From: an uncultured Lachnospiraceae bacterium | GTDB lineage: Bacteria; Bacillota; Clostridia; Lachnospirales; Lachnospiraceae | Direction of reading: 5' to 3' | NCBI GenBank assembly: GCA_900549995.1 | Contig: URQQ01000040.1 | Coordinates: 1 to 39,020 of the forward strand | Length of the DNA stretch: 39,020 nt | Part shown: in pieces, positions 16,184 to 24,907 of the stretch | How positions within the stretch are numbered: position 1 is the stretch's first letter | How the letters are laid out: each line of letters begins with the position of its first letter | The notes under the pieces: generated by a model | Told to the model about the DNA's origin: nothing | Database searches by the model: none | Seen by the model: only the letters and a program-made list of their open reading frames with translations | Translations under genes and position numbers: made by a program

Positions 16184-17410
16184 CTATTTCTCTGCAAATA
16201 TTTGTATAATGTTGATGATTACTTCCACTGCCTTTTCCATTGTCTGGACAGAGATAAATTCTCTCACATTTTCCCCATTATGACAGCCGGAAAAAATATT
16301 CGGACACGGAATTCCCATATATGAAATCGTCACCCCATCCGTTCCTCCCCGGATCGGTTTTTCCACCGGCCTTATTTCTGCCCTTTTCATCGCTTCTCTG
16401 GCAGCATCAAGAATCTCAGGAAATTCTGCTATCTTCTCCCGCATATTCAGGTAATAATCTTCCATCTCAACTTTAAAAGATTCCTTCCCATAATATCCAT
16501 TTAAAAATTCTGCAATTTCACATACATGATTCTTCCGGTATTCATATCCTTCCCTGTCAAAATCCCTGATACTGCAGGTCATTGTACATGTATCTGTCCC
16601 TCCCAGAATATCGGAAACATGATAATATCCTTCGTATCCTTCTGTTGCAGCCGGTGTCTCATGCTTCGGCAGAAGTCCAATAAATTCCACTGCCATCATA
16701 ACCGCATTTTTCATTTTATACTTAGCATGTCCCGGATGAATTCCATTTCCATTTACCGTGACAGTCGCTGTAGCTGCATTAAAATTCTCATAATTCAGCT
16801 CACCAAGTTCACCCTCATCCACAGTATACCCAAACTTCGCCGGCACTTTATCCATATCAATATATTCTGTGCTGTACCCAAGCTCTTCATCCGGTGTAAA
16901 TACAAGATATACATCTCCATGCAGAATCTCCGGATGAAGGCATAAGTATGCTGCCGCTTCCATAATCTCCGCAATCCCGGCCTTTCCTTCCGCCCCCAGA
17001 ACAGTTGTACCATCAGTCACAAGCAGATCATGACCTAAATATTTCTGAAGAGATGGATACTCCTTCGGACTCAGAAAAATATTCATCCCCTTGTTCAGAA
17101 TGATTTCTTTCCCATCATAATCCTTTACTACCTTTGACTTAATGTTTTCGCCGGGAATATTCGGACATGTATCCATATGCGCGAAAAAAGCCAGCGCAGG
17201 AATCTCTTCCTTTGTATTCGCCGGTAATTTTGCATACAGAAAGCTGTTTTCATCTATACAGACATCCAAAAGCCCCATCTCCAGAAGTTCATCTCTCAAA
17301 AGTTCTGCCAGAAGCCTCTGGTTCTCATTGCTAGGGCAAGTCTGGACATTTTCATTTCCCTGTGTGTCAATAGAAGCATATTTCAAAAAACGGTTCACTA
17401 CTGATTTCAT
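16184..17410 (-). CDS. pepT: Peptidase T-like tripeptide aminopeptidase with altered metal ligands
   Basis: A 408-residue M20-family enzyme matching peptidase T along its full length, which normally removes the N-terminal residue of tripeptides in the cytoplasm. Conserved: FFAHMDT (His78, Asp80), TPDEELG (Glu175/Glu176), YTVD (Asp198), GIHPGHAK (His225) and GGTDG. Odd: the usual GADDKAG segment, whose first Asp bridges the two zinc ions, reads GAEGKAG here (Glu141, Gly142). In the C-terminal GG-x-N-x-HG segment the usual zinc His aligns with Glu380, although His377 is close by. Otherwise the fold appears intact with no frameshift. It lies 44 bases after the DeoR gene. It is either a peptidase with a modified metal site or a relative with a changed function. 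Confidence 0.9.
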   Translation of the reverse strand: MKSVVNRFLKYASIDTQGNENVQTCPSNENQRLLAELLRDELLEMGLLDVCIDENSFLYAKLPANTKEEIPALAFFAHMDTCPNIPGENIKSKVVKDYDGKEIILNKGMNIFLSPKEYPSLQKYLGHDLLVTDGTTVLGAEGKAGIAEIMEAAAYLCLHPEILHGDVYLVFTPDEELGYSTEYIDMDKVPAKFGYTVDEGELGELNYENFNAATATVTVNGNGIHPGHAKYKMKNAVMMAVEFIGLLPKHETPAATEGYEGYYHVSDILGGTDTCTMTCSIRDFDREGYEYRKNHVCEIAEFLNGYYGKESFKVEMEDYYLNMREKIAEFPEILDAAREAMKRAEIRPVEKPIRGGTDGVTISYMGIPCPNIFSGCHNGENVREFISVQTMEKAVEVIINIIQIFAEK

Positions 17411-17454
17411 CCTGTCACCTCACATTTTAATCAGGGTGTATTCATCAACTCAAT

Positions 17455-18201
17455 TTATACAATAATCGTAACTGCGCCAAGGCGCTGAAGCTCTTTCTCT
17501 TCCTCCGCAGTGAATTTCCGGTTCGTTACTACGGCCGTATAATCCCCCAGATCATTGATCCTCGTCATCGCCTGCCTGTGGAATTTAGAACTGTCGACTG
17601 CCAGATATGCATACCGGCATTGTTTACTTATCACACGTTTTAAAAATGCTTTATCCACCGTAGGTGTCAGCACCTGAAATTCTTCATTGATAGACGCAGC
17701 TCCGAAAAATCCCACATCGAACTGAAAATCCGCCAGCATCTGTGTCGCATAGTACCCCAGTGTACTTCCTGTGGATTTCTGAACGGTTCCGCCGCACATC
17801 ATGAGTTCTACATCCGTAGTCTTTAAAAGATTTGCAATCTCCAGATCATTTGTTACTACCATAATATCCGGAATATCTTTGATCTGTTTTGCGATCTCAT
17901 ACGTCGTTGTCCCTGCGTCCAGAAAAACAGTATCGCCTTCCTTCACCAGAGGAGCGCACGCCCTGGCAATTTTCTTTTTCTCGCTTTTATGGCTGATCCG
18001 TTTATCGGCATACTCCACTTCCTGTTTAATCACGGCTCCTCCATGACAACGCTCAACCTGATTTTCTTCCTGGAGCTTTACAAGGTCTCTGCGTATTGTC
18101 ATGGGACTTACTTTCAGTTTTTCTGCCAGTTCTTCCACCTGGACACTTCCCTGTTCCTGAATCAATTCCACAATTCTGGATTGTCTTTCTGCCGCAAGCA
18201 T
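17455..18201 (-). CDS. DeoR/GlpR-family transcriptional regulator
   Basis: A regulator of about 248 residues. The N-terminal HTH (about 5-58) has RQSRIVELIQEQGSVQVEELAEKL and SPMTIRRDL, the standard DeoR signature. The DeoRC effector domain follows with FLDAGTTT, VVTND and the GGTVQKSTGS pattern for sugar-phosphate binding, and AYLAVDSSKF near 210. The start is the ATG at 18201, five bases after GAGGTG; the adjoining GTG at 18204 is too close to the ribosome site. A terminator separates it from the GntP gene upstream, so it may have its own promoter. It probably senses a phosphorylated intermediate of the neighbouring acid-sugar pathway. Confidence 0.93.
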   Translation of the reverse strand: MLAAERQSRIVELIQEQGSVQVEELAEKLKVSPMTIRRDLVKLQEENQVERCHGGAVIKQEVEYADKRISHKSEKKKIARACAPLVKEGDTVFLDAGTTTYEIAKQIKDIPDIMVVTNDLEIANLLKTTDVELMMCGGTVQKSTGSTLGYYATQMLADFQFDVGFFGAASINEEFQVLTPTVDKAFLKRVISKQCRYAYLAVDSSKFHRQAMTRINDLGDYTAVVTNRKFTAEEEKELQRLGAVTIIV

Positions 18202-18233
18202 CACTTCACCTCATTTTCAGCATAACTTCCCAT

Positions 18234-18269
18234 ATAAAAATTCAGCGAAAGCATCGCCTCCGCTGAATT
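18234..18269 (-). terminator. Terminator after the GntP permease gene
   Basis: AATTCAGCG (18239-18247) pairs with CGCTGAATT (18261-18269); on the minus strand a T-rich run follows. It closes the dtnK-pdxA2-gntP transcript before the DeoR gene. Confidence 0.8.
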
Positions 18270-18281
18270 TATTCTACCTTA

Positions 18282-19685
18282 TTACATAAAAATATTCAAT
18301 ACTAATACTTCCACGACACCAACCGCCCATGCTATGGTGGAGGTCACTGACCAGATTGTCAGCTGGTCCTTCGCCTCTTTTACTCCGAGTGTCCTGTTAA
18401 CTACCCAGAAGTAACTGTCATTAAAGTAACCGAAGAATAAAGATCCCACACAACATGCAATTGCACCAAGTAACGGATTGGCTCCTGCTGCAATTACGAT
18501 CGGCGCTGAGATACTTGCTGCAGTTGTCATGGCAACTGTACCAGACCCCTGGATGAATCTCATTGCTGTAGAGATGATTAACGGAAGTACAATAATCGGA
18601 ATCGCTGTCTGTGCAAGTCCTTCTGCCATGAATGTACCTAATCCTGAATCTTTGATAATCTGTCCAAGCGCTCCGCCGCCGCCTGTTACAAGCATGATGA
18701 TACCTGCGGACATCATTCCTTTTTCCATCTCAGCCAAAGCTTCGTGTCTGTCAAGATTTCTTCCAAGTGTAAAGATCGCTACTAAAAGCCCAAGTCCAAC
18801 AGCTACAATTGGCTGTCCAAGGAAAATGAGGACTTCCATGAAACCGCCCGTCTGGCCAAGTGCAGTCGCAACCGTGTTGATTAAGATTAAAACGATCGGT
18901 ACAATTAAAGGCATGAATGCTTCAAGTGTTCCCGGCATTCCTGTCATATCCATTGCAAACGCATTCTTATAATCCGGTTCCTGATAAGGCATGGAGACAA
19001 TCTCGCCCTCCTCATTTGGAATCTGATAATACTTCTTTGACAAAAACATCCTTGCATATGCGATACATGCAATTGTCATTGGCAGTGCAAGTACAATTGT
19101 AAGAAGAATGAAGCTGCCAACATCAATACCGAAAATTCCGCACACACCCAGAGGTCCCGGAGTCGGAGGTACAAGGGAGTGTGTAATTACAAGCCCTGCT
19201 GCAAGTGCAACACCAAGTCCGATCACTGATTTCTTTGTTGCTCTTGAGATTGCTTTTGCGATTGGTGCAAGTACGACGAATCCTGAATCACAGAAGATCG
19301 GAATCGATACAAGGAAGCCCGTCAGTGCCAGTGCCTCTTCCTCTCGCTTTTTTCCAAAAAGCTTCAGGAACGTATGTGCCATTCTCTTCGCCGCTCCTGT
19401 GACTTCAAAAATCTGCCCCATCATAACACCAAATCCGATAATAATACCGATACTGCCAAGAGTACCGCCGAATCCGGTCGTAATAGAATTGACAATACCA
19501 AATGTTTTCCCATCCTCTAATGTAACATTAACCAGCGGCATCCCCCCGACTACACCAACAATAACCGTACAGATGATTAATGCCAGGAATGCCTGTACCT
19601 TTGTCTTCAATACAAGGAAAATCAAAACTGCAATCCCGATTGCCAGCCCGATCAACATCCTCTGCCCGCTAAGACCGTTTACCAT
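18282..19685 (-). CDS. GntP-family acid-sugar permease
   Basis: A 467-residue membrane protein with about twelve to fourteen hydrophobic segments. The family signature is clear: GFGVMMGQIFEVTGAAKRMA, FCDSGFVVLAPIAKAI, THSLVPPTPGPL, and late GSGTVAMTTAA and NDSYFWVVN. GntP transporters bring in gluconate, threonate and related sugar acids with protons. It lies 39 bases after pdxA2 and shares its transcript, so D-threonate or a similar four-carbon acid is the probable cargo. Start is ATG behind AGGAG. Confidence 0.95.
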   Translation of the reverse strand: MVNGLSGQRMLIGLAIGIAVLIFLVLKTKVQAFLALIICTVIVGVVGGMPLVNVTLEDGKTFGIVNSITTGFGGTLGSIGIIIGFGVMMGQIFEVTGAAKRMAHTFLKLFGKKREEEALALTGFLVSIPIFCDSGFVVLAPIAKAISRATKKSVIGLGVALAAGLVITHSLVPPTPGPLGVCGIFGIDVGSFILLTIVLALPMTIACIAYARMFLSKKYYQIPNEEGEIVSMPYQEPDYKNAFAMDMTGMPGTLEAFMPLIVPIVLILINTVATALGQTGGFMEVLIFLGQPIVAVGLGLLVAIFTLGRNLDRHEALAEMEKGMMSAGIIMLVTGGGGALGQIIKDSGLGTFMAEGLAQTAIPIIVLPLIISTAMRFIQGSGTVAMTTAASISAPIVIAAGANPLLGAIACCVGSLFFGYFNDSYFWVVNRTLGVKEAKDQLTIWSVTSTIAWAVGVVEVLVLNIFM

Positions 19686-19724
19686 AACTTTTATCTCCTT
19701 TCTCCTCTTCCCTTGCGCCTAATT

Positions 19725-20723
19725 TTATTTTGTAAAATTAGGTGCATACTTCGCTGCTAATAATATTGCCTCGATCATACTTACGGCGCTCACAATCCCC
19801 CTTCCTGCTATGTCAAATGCTGTTCCATGGTCTACCGATGTACGAAGGATCGGCATTCCATTGGTAATCGCAATTGTTTTCTCGAAATCAAGAGTTTTAG
19901 TCGCAATGTGCCCCTGGTCATGATACAGGGAGAGCACACTTGTATATCTTCCCTGTGCTGCCTGATGGAATACAGAGTCAGCCCCGATCGGGCCTGCCAC
20001 ATTATATCCTTCCGCTTTGAGTTCTTCTATCGCCGGTGTAATCTCATTGACCTCTTCCCATCCGAAAAGCCCATGCTCCCCGCTGTGTGGATTTAATCCT
20101 GCAATTGCCATTGTCCCGTCTGTGACACCAAGCTTTGCCAGCGCTTCCAGACAGCGTTTTACATAATCCTTAATTCTGTCCTTTGTGATCATATCAAGCA
20201 TTTCTCTTAAAGATACATGCCGTGTCAGGAAGAAGACACGCAGGCCGTTCGTCTCGAACATCGTAAGCGGATCTTCCGTATTGGTGAGAGCCCCAAAAAT
20301 CTCTGTATGCCCGATAAAATTAATGTTTCCGGCTCTCAGTGATTCTTTGTTGATTGGTGTTGTCGCAACTGCATCTACTTTGCCTGCATTGGCAAGTTCG
20401 ATACTCCTGGCAATGTACTCATATGCTGCCTTTCCGCACATTCCACTGACTTTCCCGAACTCAAATTCCGACATGTCGACATTATCAAGATCAATCAGAT
20501 TCAAAATTCCTTCACTGTAGTTCCCTTCTGACGGCTCCGTAATGAGATTGACCTTCAGATCCGCGCCGACAATTTTAATGGCATTTTCCATCACTTTCCT
20601 GTCACCTACGATCACACATTTTGCGACATCAGATACTTCTTTGCTGATCAGTGCTTTGGCTACAATTTCCGGACCTACCCCTGCCGGGTCTCCGATTGGT
20701 ACTGCAATAAATGATTTTCCCAT
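19725..20723 (-). CDS. pdxA2: PdxA-family dehydrogenase, probable 4-phospho-D-threonate dehydrogenase (PdxA2)
   Basis: A 332-residue NAD-dependent, metal-dependent oxidative decarboxylase. Family signatures: IGDPAGVGPEI at the N-terminus, TTPINKE, FIGHTEIFG, AGLNPHSGEHGLFG, LYHDQGH and RTSVDHGTAFDIAG, which supply the metal-binding histidines. True PdxA works in vitamin B6 synthesis, but the PdxA2 branch, encoded beside a DUF1537 kinase, converts 4-phospho-D-threonate to dihydroxyacetone phosphate and CO2. The gene sits 31 bases after such a kinase and before a GntP permease, which favours the catabolic role. Start is ATG behind GGAGGG. Family is certain; the PdxA2 role is by context. Confidence 0.93.
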   Translation of the reverse strand: MGKSFIAVPIGDPAGVGPEIVAKALISKEVSDVAKCVIVGDRKVMENAIKIVGADLKVNLITEPSEGNYSEGILNLIDLDNVDMSEFEFGKVSGMCGKAAYEYIARSIELANAGKVDAVATTPINKESLRAGNINFIGHTEIFGALTNTEDPLTMFETNGLRVFFLTRHVSLREMLDMITKDRIKDYVKRCLEALAKLGVTDGTMAIAGLNPHSGEHGLFGWEEVNEITPAIEELKAEGYNVAGPIGADSVFHQAAQGRYTSVLSLYHDQGHIATKTLDFEKTIAITNGMPILRTSVDHGTAFDIAGRGIVSAVSMIEAILLAAKYAPNFTK

Positions 20724-20754
20724 GATTTCTCATCCCTCCATTGATAAAATTAGA

Positions 20755-22059
20755 TTAAATATATAGTTTTTCTTTTAAATATGTGATGCATCGGTTGATC
20801 GCATCCCGTCCGCCCTGACTTCCGCCTTTTGTGATAATGTGGACTCCTTCAAACTCACCTTTCAGGAACTGTCCATACGCAGCAAGCGGAAGAACTTCAT
20901 CGAGAAGACTCAATCCCGCTGTCTGGAATTTCTCACACACGGCAACCGTCACATCTCCGCCGCTTGTATAAAGCCCGGAAAATGTCGGTTCACTCTGAAA
21001 AATACGATACGTAATTTCCGCAAATGCACTGTTAATCATCCCGGTTACATCATCCAGCGAACATTTGTATTTTTCCATATATGGGTCAAAATCAATCCTG
21101 TTTTCCGGATAAATCCCATCTCCTGTAACCGTGGAAATTACATTTCTGTCACAATTCTTGAGTATTTCATCTGTAACACGGATGATTTCCTGTTCTCTTG
21201 CTGCTTCACCTTCCAGCAGTTCCTTTGTATTTACGAATACATTATGCGTTCTCTGTGAGAGCCAGAGTTCCTCCATCTGCGCCCTGGTATTCGGATGGAC
21301 ACTTCCTACCACAGCCAGGATTTTACTTTTCTGCTTCTCCTGTGTAGGAACAATCAGTTTTCTTGCCAGGGTTGCGGTAAATACTCCCGGATCAACTGCA
21401 ACTGTTTTTAGCTTGCTTGTGATGACCGCATCTGCGATCAGATCAAGATCTTCCTGTGTCACACAGTCTGTTACAATAATCCTGCTTCCCTTCGAAACCT
21501 GTTCTTTCATCAGGTCTGCAAGGTAATGTTTCCCATGCATCAGATCTTTCATAAGGATTGATGAAACTTTATACTTGCTTTGTTCGGAAAATAACACTGC
21601 GGTTTCGGATACTTTTACCGGAGTTTTCGGATCGAGAGCAATATCCGTTCTGTGCAGAGGCACTCCGTTGACGAGCATATACCCGCCGATGACAATACGT
21701 CCGGAAGCGGGAAAGCAGGGAGCCACAACCGCGATATAATCGTCTCCCAGGCAGTCCAGCATCGCATCTGTCTCACTTCCGAGATTTCCCCGGAGCGTAC
21801 TGTCGATTCTCTTGGAGTATACTTTCACATCATCGTTTTTCAACAGTTTACATACGTTCATTACCCTGTTATATGCGATCTCCGGTTCCACCCCTCTGCT
21901 GTCTGTCGGATACAGGACACAGTCACAGGCAGAAATCGTGGACAGTTCAATCCGCTCTGTGTTCATCACCGTGTATGCCTTATAATCCATCTTTTTTAAG
22001 AGTACACCTGTAGCATTGGCCCCGGTCAGGTCATCTGCTATTACAATACACTGTGGCAT
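20755..22059 (-). CDS. dtnK: Four-carbon acid-sugar kinase (DUF1537), DtnK-like
   Basis: A 434-residue kinase of the DUF1537 family. The N-terminal domain opens CIVIADDLTGANATG and has TDSRG and KRIDSTLRGN, the acid-sugar binding elements. The C-terminal nucleotide-binding domain has VVGSVHPNT, a central TGDG and a late IITKGGSQGG. Family members phosphorylate D-threonate, L-threonate or erythronate at the 4-position. Pairing with pdxA2 and a permease matches the D-threonate route, so DtnK is the best guess. It has its own strong promoter and a ribosome site AAAGGAG. A palindrome TTCGTACGAA (22073-22082) overlaps the leader just before the ribosome site. Confidence 0.93.
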   Translation of the reverse strand: MPQCIVIADDLTGANATGVLLKKMDYKAYTVMNTERIELSTISACDCVLYPTDSRGVEPEIAYNRVMNVCKLLKNDDVKVYSKRIDSTLRGNLGSETDAMLDCLGDDYIAVVAPCFPASGRIVIGGYMLVNGVPLHRTDIALDPKTPVKVSETAVLFSEQSKYKVSSILMKDLMHGKHYLADLMKEQVSKGSRIIVTDCVTQEDLDLIADAVITSKLKTVAVDPGVFTATLARKLIVPTQEKQKSKILAVVGSVHPNTRAQMEELWLSQRTHNVFVNTKELLEGEAAREQEIIRVTDEILKNCDRNVISTVTGDGIYPENRIDFDPYMEKYKCSLDDVTGMINSAFAEITYRIFQSEPTFSGLYTSGGDVTVAVCEKFQTAGLSLLDEVLPLAAYGQFLKGEFEGVHIITKGGSQGGRDAINRCITYLKEKLYI

Positions 22060-22124
22060 ATATTTTGCTCCTTTCGTACGAACAATCTCTTCTTGTGCGT
22101 TATGTATTGTTCATTTATGTTCAT

Positions 22125-22153
22125 ATTGTACTCTATTTGTTTGTTTTTGTCAA
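22125..22153 (-). promoter_or_regulatory. Promoter of the dtnK-pdxA2-gntP operon
   Basis: On the minus strand TTGACA (22148-22153), 17 bases, TACAAT (22125-22130), near-ideal boxes. TGAACA is repeated just downstream and a TTCGTACGAA palindrome lies at 22073-22082; either might bind a regulator. Thus dtnK need not depend on read-through from the upstream kinase. Confidence 0.75.
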
Positions 22154-22216
22154 TTTAATCTAATTTTTATCAATCTTTTTTCATTTATTTGTTTACTTTT
22201 GTTCTATTCCCACTCC

Positions 22217-23641
22217 TTATTTGTTCATCAGCACTTCAGCAGCTTCTCTTAAAGTCGTAATTTCTCCTACATTTCCAGGGAAAATTACATATGGTGTCAA
22301 TGGAAATTTACTTTCGTCCCCGGTCTGCCACACTGGAATTCCAGGTTTGATCTGGCCCAGAACATTGGCTTTTTTTACTGCCAATGCTTTTGTCCCCACA
22401 TCGCTTGAAGTAATTCCGCCTTTTGCAATCACAAAAGCTGGCGTAACCTCAAGTCTCCCCACGAGTGACTGTACTGCATCAGAAATTTTGACCGAAAGCC
22501 TTAGCTCATCTTCCTTATCTCCTGTATCCGCTGTAATCAGCTTTCTGCTTGTGTAACAGCAGACTGTCTTCCCAGCCCTGATACACTCTTCTTCCACAGA
22601 AAGGCATCTCTTTACCTCTGCCTCGAATGCTTCATCATCTGTCACAAGCTGCGCATTCAGCTCAATAAATTCAATATCCGTTAATTCTTTTAACGCTTCA
22701 ACCTGTTTTGTCGTCTTATCGGTATGGGAACCGACAACAATAATTCCACCATTCTCGGTCTCATTTACGACCATCTGCTCTCTTGTAAGCAGCGGCTGGT
22801 CTGTCACTGCGCCCATAACTTTTACAATAGCGGCCGCAGTACGGAACATGAATACCTTTCCTTTTGCCATCGCCCTGTATAATGCCACACAGAATACTTT
22901 TACGTCTGCATAGTCCACCGCATTGACAATAATTTTATTGAAATCTTTCACTGCCAGAAGCTGTTCCTCAATTTTATCAATATTCATGTCGTGAATATCA
23001 TCCAGAGAAATACATGTCACATCTTCCGCTTTATAGGCACCGCCGGTCTTCTCTTCCACATACTCCGGCATGGTTGCCGCTGTATATCCAAATGTTTTAT
23101 CCCTTGCAAACTCTGTCTCGTTCGCAGGAACCAGCTCTTCGCCGTATTTTACATAATGCACGTTATCAATTGTAAATCTGCCACCTTCTTTGAAAAATGG
23201 GCAGAGGATCTCACCGTCAATTGTCTTTCCGGTATTTTTTTCATAACTTTCTTTCAAAAGCTTTGTTTCCAGTGGATAATGTCCGCGCAGTGTACTGTCA
23301 CTCCGGCTGATGAATATGTATTCCCTTCCAGTCTCCTTCGCAGCCTCATCGACAATCTCTGCAATTTCTTTGTGTGCCTTTGTCGTCTGCTCTACCGTAA
23401 ACCCTCTGGAATTTGTCAGTACATAAAACAGATTGTTTTCTTCCTCAAATCCCTGAATCATGCTTTCTTTTGTCCAGTCCGTGTAAACTGAAATATCATG
23501 TACTGTCTGCACACCTGTCGGGTCATCATCCAGAACTACAATCTTTTTATTGCTTGCCTCTATCTCTTTTTTCAGCAGGCCGTCTATATAGTCTTCCTCT
23601 ATTTTTTTGTAAGAATTCAGGATCTCTGCACTCACTGCCAT
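22217..23641 (-). CDS. Second four-carbon acid-sugar kinase (DUF1537, long form)
   Basis: A 474-residue DUF1537 protein, distinct from the DtnK-like one beside it. After a roughly 30-residue helical N-terminal extension come VVLDDDPTGVQTVHD, TNSRGF and SRSDSTLRGHY, the equivalents of the acid-sugar binding motifs. The C-terminal half holds VVGSHTDKTTKQ, CCYTSRK and a FVIAKGGITSSDV ATP-binding loop. It lies 26 bases after the GarR-like reductase on the same strand. A plausible model is that the reductase oxidises an acid sugar and this kinase phosphorylates the product, as in the LtnD/LtnK or OtnK pathways; the required isomerase is not nearby. Family firm, substrate unknown. Confidence 0.92.
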   Translation of the reverse strand: MAVSAEILNSYKKIEEDYIDGLLKKEIEASNKKIVVLDDDPTGVQTVHDISVYTDWTKESMIQGFEEENNLFYVLTNSRGFTVEQTTKAHKEIAEIVDEAAKETGREYIFISRSDSTLRGHYPLETKLLKESYEKNTGKTIDGEILCPFFKEGGRFTIDNVHYVKYGEELVPANETEFARDKTFGYTAATMPEYVEEKTGGAYKAEDVTCISLDDIHDMNIDKIEEQLLAVKDFNKIIVNAVDYADVKVFCVALYRAMAKGKVFMFRTAAAIVKVMGAVTDQPLLTREQMVVNETENGGIIVVGSHTDKTTKQVEALKELTDIEFIELNAQLVTDDEAFEAEVKRCLSVEEECIRAGKTVCCYTSRKLITADTGDKEDELRLSVKISDAVQSLVGRLEVTPAFVIAKGGITSSDVGTKALAVKKANVLGQIKPGIPVWQTGDESKFPLTPYVIFPGNVGEITTLREAAEVLMNK

Positions 23642-23667
23642 CTCTATTTCCTCCTAAGCACCCGGCT

Positions 23668-24555
23668 TTAATCTACTTTTTTCACTTCTACATCTGCCAG
23701 TTTTTCAAAATACTGTACAATTCCGCCATGGTCGTCATTCATGTGTCCATGTACTTTCAGTGTCTGAAGAATCTCATACAGCTGTGCGGTGTATGGAATC
23801 GGGACATCAATCTCGTGGGCTGTATTCACAACATTTTTGATATCTTTGTGATTGATACGGATCGGTCCGCCAGGATTAAAATTACGCTCTACGATCATTG
23901 GAATTTTTGCATCCAGAACTGCACTTCCTGCCAGTCCTCCTCTGATTGCCTCGTAAACTTTCACCGGATCTGCCCCTGCTTTCACTGCAAGTACAAATGC
24001 CTCTGACACAACTGCGATGGTGTTATTTACAATGACCTGATTCGCAAGCTTGGTAACACTTCCGCTTCCGGAATCGCCGATCAGCAGTGCTGAAGATCCA
24101 AGAATATCAAAGTATTTTTTCAACGCATTGAAATCTTTTTCTTCTCCGCCGGCCATAATTGCAAGTGTCCCTGCGACTGCCCCAGGTTCCCCGCCAGATA
24201 CCGGTGCATCTACGAATCCGATTCCTTTTTCCTTTAATCTCTGATAGCACTCTTTTGATTCTACCGGAGTGACAGAACTCATGTCACATACAATACTTCC
24301 TTCCTTCAGTGTAGAAGCCACACCACCCTCATCAAACAGAATTGATTTTACAATGTCCCCGTTTGGCACGATGATAAATACAACATTACATTCTTCCCCG
24401 ATCTGCGCATAAGTACCTTCTGCTGCGCCTTCTGCCACTACATCTGCGACAGCCTCTTTGTTCAGATCCGCAACGACCAGCTCTACTCCTGCTTTTAACA
24501 TGTTCTTTGCCATTGGTCTTCCCATAATTCCCAATCCGATAAATCCTGCTTTCAT
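23668..24555 (-). CDS. garR: GarR/LtnD-like 2-hydroxyacid dehydrogenase (3-hydroxyisobutyrate dehydrogenase family)
   Basis: A 295-residue NAD(P)-dependent dehydrogenase. The N-terminal Rossmann domain opens GFIGLGIMGRPMAKN. The substrate loop reads FVDAPVSGGEPGA, the catalytic lysine lies in GSVTKLANQ (about residue 171), and the C-terminal helix domain has a conserved KDIKNV. GarR reduces tartronate semialdehyde to D-glycerate, which links to glycerate kinase at 11.7 kb. LtnD relatives instead oxidise L-threonate, which would suit the adjacent long DUF1537 kinase. It is first in its operon, with a palindrome placed inside its promoter. Confidence 0.92.
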   Translation of the reverse strand: MKAGFIGLGIMGRPMAKNMLKAGVELVVADLNKEAVADVVAEGAAEGTYAQIGEECNVVFIIVPNGDIVKSILFDEGGVASTLKEGSIVCDMSSVTPVESKECYQRLKEKGIGFVDAPVSGGEPGAVAGTLAIMAGGEEKDFNALKKYFDILGSSALLIGDSGSGSVTKLANQVIVNNTIAVVSEAFVLAVKAGADPVKVYEAIRGGLAGSAVLDAKIPMIVERNFNPGGPIRINHKDIKNVVNTAHEIDVPIPYTAQLYEILQTLKVHGHMNDDHGGIVQYFEKLADVEVKKVD

Positions 24556-24636
24556 CTGTTTTCCTCCTCATTTCTTGTTTAATTTGTGTGTTTTTGTCTT
24601 TGTTTTCCGTCTTTCTTTGTTACATTTTCTATATTT

Positions 24637-24665
24637 ACTTTACTACATACCGGTATACCGGTCAA
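24637..24665 (-). promoter_or_regulatory. Promoter of the garR-kinase operon
   Basis: On the minus strand TTGACC (24660-24665), 17 bases, TAAAGT (24637-24642). The spacer carries a perfect palindrome, listed separately. Confidence 0.6.
24649..24662. promoter_or_regulatory. 14-bp perfect palindromic operator, probable GntR site
   Basis: ACCGGTATACCGGT is a perfect 14-base palindrome within the -35/-10 spacer of the garR promoter. Its GGT-AT-ACC core fits the general GT-N-AC pattern of FadR-subfamily GntR operators. The divergent gene at 24908 encodes such a regulator, so autoregulated repression of garR is likely. Confidence 0.7.
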
Positions 24666-24802
24666 TCCTCAAAATTACTTTTTCCGTTTTTACCAGTTTT
24701 TCATTCTCGTTTTTAGTTATATTAACTAACTTTTTGATTTTTTCACGTTAATTTTTTGACAATTTGAAATATGCCGAAAAAACACCATTTTACCGATTAT
24801 AA

Positions 24803-24832
24803 TTGACCATCTGCAGCGATGTATTGTATGAT
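24803..24832 (+). promoter_or_regulatory. Putative promoter of the GntR regulator
   Basis: TTGACC (24803-24808), 18 bases, TATGAT (24827-24832), about 75 bases before the GntR start. A TACAAT box nearer the gene lacks a matching -35. Apart from these and the garR promoter, the 350-base gap is featureless AT-rich DNA. Confidence 0.4.
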
Positions 24833-24907
24833 AAACATAGCAAAAACATCGGTATTACAATTTGATTTTGTGAATTAATATACAATAGAAAAAGGAGCAT
24901 TTTTTAT

